DNA from: JAFGHJ01 sp964606065 | Lineage (GTDB): Bacteria > Hydrothermota > UBA3072 | Length of the DNA stretch: 47,882 nt | Direction: 5' to 3' | Assembly (NCBI GenBank): GCA_964606065.1 | Contig: CAZSEX010000013.1 | Location: 1 to 47,882 of the forward strand | Shown: piece after piece, positions 43,902-47,882 of the stretch | How positions within the stretch are numbered: position 1 is the stretch's first letter | Layout of the letters: each line of letters opens with the position of its first letter | Notes under the pieces: model-generated | Database searches by the model: none | What the model was told of the DNA's origin: nothing | The model's input: only the letters and a program-made list of their open reading frames with translations | Translations under genes and position numbers: made by a program

Positions 43902-44045
43902 TGTATTCTTGTTTTTGTGCCACCAGTAATAATGAAAGTAGGGGGTAAAGTAATAACGAACGGTTCTCTGTAAAGATCTAAAAAAAGACCTCCCGGAAGA
44001 TTTTTGATTATCGGATAAATTTATTTTAGTGTCGTTATTATTCAT
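43884..44045 (-). CDS. Candidate leader peptide with a Tyr/Phe/His/Trp cluster, ahead of the aromatic/histidine operon
   Basis: A 53-codon ORF whose ATG lies exactly where transcription from the promoter at 44052-44079 should begin (6 nt after the -10 box), so it would be read from a leaderless message. Residues 31-43 read YYFTPYFHYYWWH, with 11 of 13 residues Tyr, Phe, His or Trp; FF occurs at 21-22. These are exactly the products of the operon that follows. Such clusters are the mark of attenuation leader peptides, with tandem Trp typical of trp leaders. Against this, the +1 frame is open and looks protein-like, so the cluster may be an out-of-frame artefact. Confidence 0.45.
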   Translation of the reverse strand: MNNNDTKINLSDNQKSSGRSFFRSLQRTVRYYFTPYFHYYWWHKNKNTSEFKA

Positions 44046-44051
44046 GAAAGT

Positions 44052-44079
44052 AATATAGACAAAAAACGGGACATGTCAA
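44052..44079 (-). promoter_or_regulatory. Promoter of the histidine/aromatic supraoperon
   Basis: On the minus strand, TTGACA (44079-44074), a 16-nt spacer and TATATT (44057-44052). It is identical in both boxes and in spacing to the HEPN/MNT promoter. The predicted start is at about 44045. This is the only convincing promoter found for the 22 genes. Confidence 0.65.
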
Positions 44080-44132
44080 GGGGTTTAATCGAGAACTAAG
44101 AGATACAACAAATAGCACCCCGATACAGTCAT

Positions 44133-44150
44133 CCTTCCCTACGGGGCAGG
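44133..44150. repeat. CCTTCCC/GGGCAGG hairpin
   Basis: CCTTCCC and GGGCAGG pair with one mismatch around a TACG loop. It resembles the hairpin at 17835-17851 and the widespread CCTGCCCCGTAGGGGCAGG element. Confidence 0.5.
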
Positions 44151-44217
44151 CGAATAGCACGAATTGTTTTTACTATTTAACCAATCTGTAGAAGGGCTTC
44201 CAGGTCCCGAGCAAATT

Positions 44218-44251
44218 GTCATTGCGAGGAGTGAAACGACGAAGCAATCTC
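44218..44251. repeat. CATTGCGAGGAG-type repeat
   Basis: GTCATTGCGAGGAGTGAAAC followed by GACGAAGCAATCTC. This is a repeat known from many unrelated bacterial genomes. It gives the spurious translation SLRGVKRRSNL, which is why short ORFs appear here. Confidence 0.75.
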
Positions 44252-44260
44252 AAAATCAAT

Positions 44261-44409
44261 TTCACCGCAAAGGCTGTGCCAAAATTACCAATTTCGTTCG
44301 TAGGGCACGGCTTTAGCCGTGCTAAGATATTGGTAATCTTTTATTTTGTAAACCTAAAGGTTTGCCTTACACTGAAAAATTTGGGTTTTGGCAAAGTCTC
44401 TGCGGTGAA
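44261..44409. repeat. Nested palindromes (three inverted repeats inside one another)
   Basis: The outer arms are TTCACCGCAAAGGCTGTGCC plus AAAA (44261-44284) and TTTTGGCAAAGTCTCTGCGG plus TGAA (44386-44409), an imperfect match of about 24 bp. Inside them are ATTACCAAT (44284-44292) and ATTGGTAAT (44329-44337), a perfect 9-bp pair. Inside those is GCACGGC/GCCGTGC (44305-44322). A separate small AAACCT/AGGTTT hairpin lies at 44350-44363. The layout suggests that elements inserted into one another. Confidence 0.65.
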
Positions 44410-44457
44410 TATTAGCGGTTTACCGCGTTGGGTCCTCTGTGTTTAATTCTTTTAGTA

Positions 44458-45273
44458 CTACTGAGTGTTCTTATTCTTTTTGTATCCGATTATGATTACT
44501 GTGATAGAAGTTATCATCAAAAAAATGCTGGTAATCTGGGAAAGAGTAAGATATTTAAGAATAAGAGCATTCTCGGAATAATGCCTTAAAAAATCGATTA
44601 TAAATCGGTGGAGTCCGTATAGTCCGATAAACAGGGCGAAAAGAAAACCATTAAAGAGTTCTTTTTTTCTTATTTTCCATAATATTCCGAAAATTATCAA
44701 TAAGTTTAAGGTCGATATTAATTGAGTGGGAATAACGGGCAGACTTTGAGACGCGCCCTGAGGTATTAATCCCTGCTGTAATTGTTCCCAGTATGCGGGA
44801 GGATTCCACCTTGCGGGAAAACGAACTCCTATCCAGGAATCGGTAATTTTTCCGTAACAGCAACCGTTAAGAAAACAGCCTATTCTTCCAATCGCGACGG
44901 CTATGGCGACACCCGGTGCCGCGATGTCCATAACTTTAGCCACGGGCAGTTTTGCCGTTTTAATAAAGAGTATTCCACCCAAAAAACCGCCTATAAATCC
45001 GCCGTAAAATACCATTCCGCCTTCCCAGAGTTTGAATATAGAAAGAATATCCGAACTGAATAATTCCCAGTTTTCCCACACGTACCAGATTCTGGCTCCG
45101 ATAAGCATTCCCACGATGATCCACATGGAAAGCGATTGTATTAACAGAGGTTGGATATTATTCCTTTCCGCTTCTTTATTCATGACGTAAATACCGACAA
45201 GGTATCCGATTACCGCCATAATACCGTAGGCGGGAATCTGAAAATCACCAATTGTAAGTAAATATCTGTACAT
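44458..45273 (-). CDS. lgt: Prolipoprotein diacylglyceryl transferase
   Basis: A 271-residue inner-membrane enzyme that attaches diacylglycerol to the lipobox cysteine of prolipoproteins. It has about seven membrane segments. The signature region reads GRIGCFLNGCCYG, and GGMVFYGGFIGGFLGG and the late GLYGLHRFIIDFLRHY are typical of Lgt. It serves the several lipoproteins encoded in this window. It starts 21 nt after the rnfB stop, so the two are co-transcribed. Confidence 0.95.
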   Translation of the reverse strand: MYRYLLTIGDFQIPAYGIMAVIGYLVGIYVMNKEAERNNIQPLLIQSLSMWIIVGMLIGARIWYVWENWELFSSDILSIFKLWEGGMVFYGGFIGGFLGGILFIKTAKLPVAKVMDIAAPGVAIAVAIGRIGCFLNGCCYGKITDSWIGVRFPARWNPPAYWEQLQQGLIPQGASQSLPVIPTQLISTLNLLIIFGILWKIRKKELFNGFLFALFIGLYGLHRFIIDFLRHYSENALILKYLTLSQITSIFLMITSITVIIIGYKKNKNTQ

Positions 45274-45294
45274 TATTTCTCCCTTTTATTTCTT

Positions 45295-46143
45295 TTATGT
45301 TTTTATGGTGGCGCGGTTGCTTTTTTGTTTTTTTCTTAATTCAGATCTTCTCACAAAGGAATTGGTAGGGCATTTTTCTAACGCGGGTTCCAACATTTTG
45401 TTTTCTTTAACTTTGTCCCATTGTATTTTTGCCAGAGCCCCGTCCATTTTTATCATTTCGTTTTCTGTTACTTTCGTGCACAGTGTGCAGCCCGTGCATC
45501 CCCGGGAACAAACCTGCTTAACTGTTTTAGGGTCGTCGTAAGAACTGCAGGCAAGATATATATCCTGGCTTTTCGGAATAAGCTGGAATAAGTTTCTGGG
45601 ACAGGCTTCTACACAAAGACCGCAAGCCGTACAATTTTCTTCTATGACGTATGGCAGCCCTTTTTCTCCCATTTCTATCGCGTTGAAAGGACAAGCGCGA
45701 ATGCAATCCCCGAGACCGAGACAACCATATTGACACCCTTTATCTCCCCCCAACAGATTGAGAGCTTCGCATGTCTGTATCCCTTTGTAATCTGAGATTC
45801 TTTTCGCGGTTTCATTGTCTCCCAGGCACAGAAGTACCGCTACCAGTTCTTCTCCGATGTTTTCTTTTTTTACACCCATTATTTCAGCTATTTTGTTTGC
45901 GGTTTCTTCGCCACCAACTCTACAACCATTTACTCCGTATTTTCCTTCGACAACCCCCTGAGCAAAAGCCGCGCAGCCGGGAGCTCCACAGGTACCGCAG
46001 TCGATACCGGGTAAAACTTCCAGGATTTTTTCTACTCTCTCATCTACCTCGACTTTAAATTTCTCGGCGCTGAAAACCAAAAAAGCTCCGAAAACTATTG
46101 TCAATCCGCCGAGCAATAATACAGGTATTAAAACTTCTTCCAT
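45295..46143 (-). CDS. rnfB: Rnf complex subunit B (ferredoxin-type iron-sulfur protein)
   Basis: A 282-residue subunit of the ion-pumping ferredoxin:NAD oxidoreductase. It has an N-terminal membrane anchor (LIPVLLLGGLTIVFGAFLVF), an Fe-S domain with DCGTCGAPGCAAFAQGVVEG and a later Cys, two 4Fe-4S ferredoxin units (CLGLGDCIRACP, CTACGLCVEACP) and a further Cys-rich unit (CSRGCTGCTLC with CPTN). This resembles the multi-cluster RnfB of anaerobes. No other rnf gene lies nearby; upstream is a divergent ddl. The start has GGGAGG before ATG and a promoter at 46183-46210. Confidence 0.93.
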   Translation of the reverse strand: MEEVLIPVLLLGGLTIVFGAFLVFSAEKFKVEVDERVEKILEVLPGIDCGTCGAPGCAAFAQGVVEGKYGVNGCRVGGEETANKIAEIMGVKKENIGEELVAVLLCLGDNETAKRISDYKGIQTCEALNLLGGDKGCQYGCLGLGDCIRACPFNAIEMGEKGLPYVIEENCTACGLCVEACPRNLFQLIPKSQDIYLACSSYDDPKTVKQVCSRGCTGCTLCTKVTENEMIKMDGALAKIQWDKVKENKMLEPALEKCPTNSFVRRSELRKKQKSNRATIKT

Positions 46144-46182
46144 CGATCCTCCCTTTTTTACTCAGGATTTTTCTTTCGATTG

Positions 46183-46210
46183 AAAATAAATAGAAGTGTT
46201 TTATTGTCAA
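46183..46210 (-). promoter_or_regulatory. Promoter of rnfB-lgt
   Basis: On the minus strand, TTGACA (46210-46205), a 16-nt spacer and TATTTT (46188-46183). The predicted start is near 46176. It supports rnfB being the first gene of its operon. Confidence 0.6.
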
Positions 46211-46239
46211 GAGTCGGTTTGTTTCTTCACGAAAAAATT

Positions 46240-46505
46240 AAACATAGAGTTCACTGAGCCCACAAGACTCCACCCATAAACATTTTGTCTCATGAAATTG
46301 ATCTTACGATTGAGATTTTAAAAATTTGATGATCTGTGTTATTCGTTTTGAGAAAGGGTTGGTGTTTTAATCCAGACAAAATATCCATTGTTGTTTCTTT
46401 GTTATCCTTGTGTCTTTGTGTGAAAATAATTTTGGTTTGCGGGATGGGTTTTAAACAGCAATATATCTTTTTTCTTTGTGAGCTTGTGGTGAAACTTTTT
46501 TGTGA
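46240..46505. repeat. Degenerate intergenic repeats between rnfB and ddl
   Basis: CATAGAGTTCACTGAGCCCA, CCTTGTGTCTTTGTGTG and TTTGTGAGCTTGTGGTG are remnants of the same repeat types seen in the other gaps. No gene or structured RNA was recognised. Confidence 0.45.
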
Positions 46506-46537
46506 TAATCTGCGTAATCTCGTGGTTATTGCCCTAC

Positions 46538-46565
46538 TTGACTTTTAAATTAAAACTTTTAAATT
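46538..46565 (+). promoter_or_regulatory. Candidate promoter of ddl
   Basis: TTGACT (46538-46543), a 16-nt spacer and TAAATT (46560-46565). The predicted start is near 46572, upstream of the AGGAGG site at 46589-46594. Confidence 0.45.
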
Positions 46566-46605
46566 CCAAAAGAAACAATCCCGACAATAGGAGGTTTTTT
46601 AAAAT

Positions 46606-47703
46606 TTGAGAGAGAAAATAAGAGTCGCGATTATTTTTGGAGGAAGGTCGGCGGAACATGAAATATCGATTATTTCCGCGAAAAATGTAATAGACGCAAT
46701 CGATAAAGAGAAATACGAACCGGTGCCAATTGGTATCGACAAAAATGGAACATGGTATCTGCAAGAGCAGTCAAAATTTACTTTGGAAAACAGTAATCCT
46801 AAACTCGCGAAGATAAATAAAACGGGTGAGCGAGTGGTTCTTGTCCCTGAAAACAATTCGAACAAATTGATTGATATTACAGGCAATAAAAATAAAGGTA
46901 AAATAGATGTAGCGTTTCCTGTCCTGCACGGAACTTACGGGGAAGACGGTTCAATACAGGGTTTATTTAGGATGGTAAATACGCCATACGTGGGCGCAGA
47001 TGTTTTGGGTTCCTCTGTAGCTATGGATAAGGATGTTTTAAAAAGACTTCTGCGAGATGCTAAAATACCCACTCCCAAATTCGAAGTTTTTGATAATAAA
47101 GATAAAGACAATGTAAATTATGAGAAATTATCTGAGAAACTCGGACCTTCTATGTTTATAAAACCGGCTAATTTAGGTTCTTCGGTTGGAATAAACAAGG
47201 TCAATAACGAAAGGGAATTTAAAAAAGCGGTAAAGGAAGCTTTTAAATATGATAAAAAAATAATAATCGAAGAAGCGATAGAAGGGAGAGAAATCGAGTG
47301 TTCTGTGCTCGGAAACGAGGAACCGATCGCTTCACTTCCGGGTGAAATAGTTATTAACAGCGGATTTTATTCCTACGAGACAAAGTATTTAGATGGAAAA
47401 GCCGCCAGATTAGAAGTTCCGGCTAAATTGCCGGAGAAAACAGTAAAAAAAATTCAAGAACGCGCGGTTGAAACCTTTAAGGCTTTGTGCTGCAGTGGAA
47501 TGGCGAGGGTGGATTTTTTCCTGCGGAGTAACGATGAAATATTGGTAAACGAGTTAAATACAATTCCGGGTTTCACGAAGATCAGTATGTATCCGAAATT
47601 ATGGGAAGTAAGCGGTATAAAATATACCGAATTAATCGATAGACTTATTCAACTGGCAATCGAACGGTTTGATAAAGAACAAAAATTAAGGACTTTTTTG
47701 TAA
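46606..47703 (+). CDS. ddl: D-alanine--D-alanine ligase
   Basis: A 365-residue ATP-grasp enzyme that makes the D-Ala-D-Ala end of peptidoglycan precursors. It has IIFGGRSAEHEISIISAKNV at the start, VLHGTYGEDGSIQGLF, the ATP-binding FIKPANLGSSVGINKV, IEEAIEGREIECSVLG, ARVDFFLRSND and the metal-binding LVNELNTIPGFTKISMYPKL. The start is TTG at 46606, 11 nt after AGGAGG. It is divergent from rnfB, with its own promoter. Confidence 0.96.
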   Translation: MREKIRVAIIFGGRSAEHEISIISAKNVIDAIDKEKYEPVPIGIDKNGTWYLQEQSKFTLENSNPKLAKINKTGERVVLVPENNSNKLIDITGNKNKGKIDVAFPVLHGTYGEDGSIQGLFRMVNTPYVGADVLGSSVAMDKDVLKRLLRDAKIPTPKFEVFDNKDKDNVNYEKLSEKLGPSMFIKPANLGSSVGINKVNNEREFKKAVKEAFKYDKKIIIEEAIEGREIECSVLGNEEPIASLPGEIVINSGFYSYETKYLDGKAARLEVPAKLPEKTVKKIQERAVETFKALCCSGMARVDFFLRSNDEILVNELNTIPGFTKISMYPKLWEVSGIKYTELIDRLIQLAIERFDKEQKLRTFL

Positions 47704-47707
47704 AGGA

Positions 47708-47792
47708 AACCGCGGGTTTTTACGCGAAGACAAAGAGCCCAACCACACAACCCCGAATTTAACCACATATTTCACAGATTAACAAAATATTA
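47708..47792. repeat. Degenerate intergenic repeats after ddl
   Basis: AACCGCGGGTTTTTACGCGA with AGACAAAGAGCCC, then AACCACATATTTCACAGATT. Both are the same repeat types as elsewhere. AAACC-GCG-GGTTTTT at the start of this stretch could act as a weak terminator for ddl. Confidence 0.5.
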
Positions 47793-47825
47793 GTTTACTG
47801 AATTTTTGTTAAATCCGGTTTGCTC

Positions 47826-47853
47826 TTGACTATTAGAAATGAAATTATATTGT
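47826..47853 (+). promoter_or_regulatory. Promoter of a gene beyond the window
   Basis: TTGACT (47826-47831), a 16-nt spacer and TATTGT (47848-47853). An AGGGGG run follows at the window edge. The gene itself is not visible. Confidence 0.4.
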
Positions 47854-47882
47854 TTATTTGATAGGGGGCTGGTCTGGTTAAA

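Larger units (their letters stand above)
43655..44020 (-). pseudogene. Open reading frame without a start codon upstream of hisG (possible decayed or frameshifted gene)
   Basis: A minus-strand frame is open for 121 codons from after TAA at 44023-44021 to TGA at 43657-43655. Stretches such as EPFVITLPPTFIITGGTKTR and FNERAKSETRRVRKMFFSVF look like real protein. There is no ATG, GTG or TTG before ATG 43834, which would give only 59 residues with a GGAG site 10 nt upstream. A one-base change in the T7 run at 43980-43986 would join this frame to the ATG at 44045. I do not recognise the family. The last residues come from the repeat. This frame competes with the leader-peptide reading. Confidence 0.4.

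Noticed and set aside
43980..44010. A rho-independent terminator before the T7 run in the hisG leader
   Set aside because: The possible stem relies on several G-U pairs and a 4-nt loop, too weak to call.
44216..44446. A 76-codon plus-strand ORF
   Set aside because: Its first residues (SLRGVKRRSNL) are the translation of the CATTGCGAGGAG repeat, and the rest crosses the nested palindromes.
45527..46058. Cys- and Arg-rich ORFs in other frames of rnfB
   Set aside because: They are shadows of rnfB, whose Cys motifs and codon pattern fit only one frame.
22290..47792. A CRISPR array, suggested by recurring short repeats
   Set aside because: The repeats are irregularly spaced, degenerate and palindromic, lie in separate gaps, have no uniform spacers and no cas genes nearby.

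Overview
The window is AT-rich DNA from a diderm bacterium. It encodes TonB-dependent receptors with carboxypeptidase-like N-domains, several lipoproteins, an Omp85 barrel, a secreted protein with a C-terminal sorting-type tail, Lgt, Ddl and an RnfB subunit that suggests anaerobic life. The mix is typical of the FCB superphylum and of uncultured candidate phyla near it (WOR-3/Stahlbacteria or Cloacimonadota type). That placement is inference; there is no rRNA gene here.

Layout. 1-6370 (+): the tail of a winged-helix regulator, two TonB-dependent receptors, a TPR protein and a DUF4249-like lipoprotein. 6377-9100 (-): a HEPN/MNT toxin-antitoxin pair, an exported protein-L-isoaspartate methyltransferase and HtpX. 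9514-13391 (-): a DUF3160 lipoprotein and a secreted sorting-domain protein. 13628-16300 (+): an unusual protein with 13 Gly-x-Asp-x-Tyr repeats followed by HEAT repeats. 16409-17720: an isoprenylcysteine methyltransferase-like gene and two gene remnants (GH5 cellulase, AbiEii-like). 17919-22289 (+): a promoter, tRNA-Ala(GGC) and, close behind, an envelope operon (two lipoproteins, a membrane protein, an Omp85 protein).

22551-43648 (-) is one tightly packed run of 22 genes: hisG-C-B-H-F-hisA/IE, trpD-C, tyrA, trpF, aroE-C, aroKB, aroQ, trpB-A, a DAHP synthase gene, pheA, aroA, trpE-G and hisD. It carries the whole shikimate and tryptophan routes, the Phe and Tyr branches except the aminotransferase, and histidine synthesis except histidinol-phosphatase. 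Almost every junction overlaps. The only two gaps are filled by palindromic intergenic repeats. HisA is fused to HisI and HisE. The one good promoter lies about 400 bp before hisG. Its predicted start point coincides with the ATG of a 53-codon ORF in which 11 of 13 consecutive codons are Tyr, Phe, His or Trp. This looks like a leader peptide sensing the products of this operon, although an overlapping open frame gives a competing explanation.

44458-47703: lgt and rnfB (-) and ddl (+). Most longer intergenic gaps carry short degenerate palindromic repeats seen across many environmental bacteria, including a nested set at 44261-44409. Recognisable promoters fit TTGAYW, a 16-17 nt spacer and a TATWWT-like -10 box.
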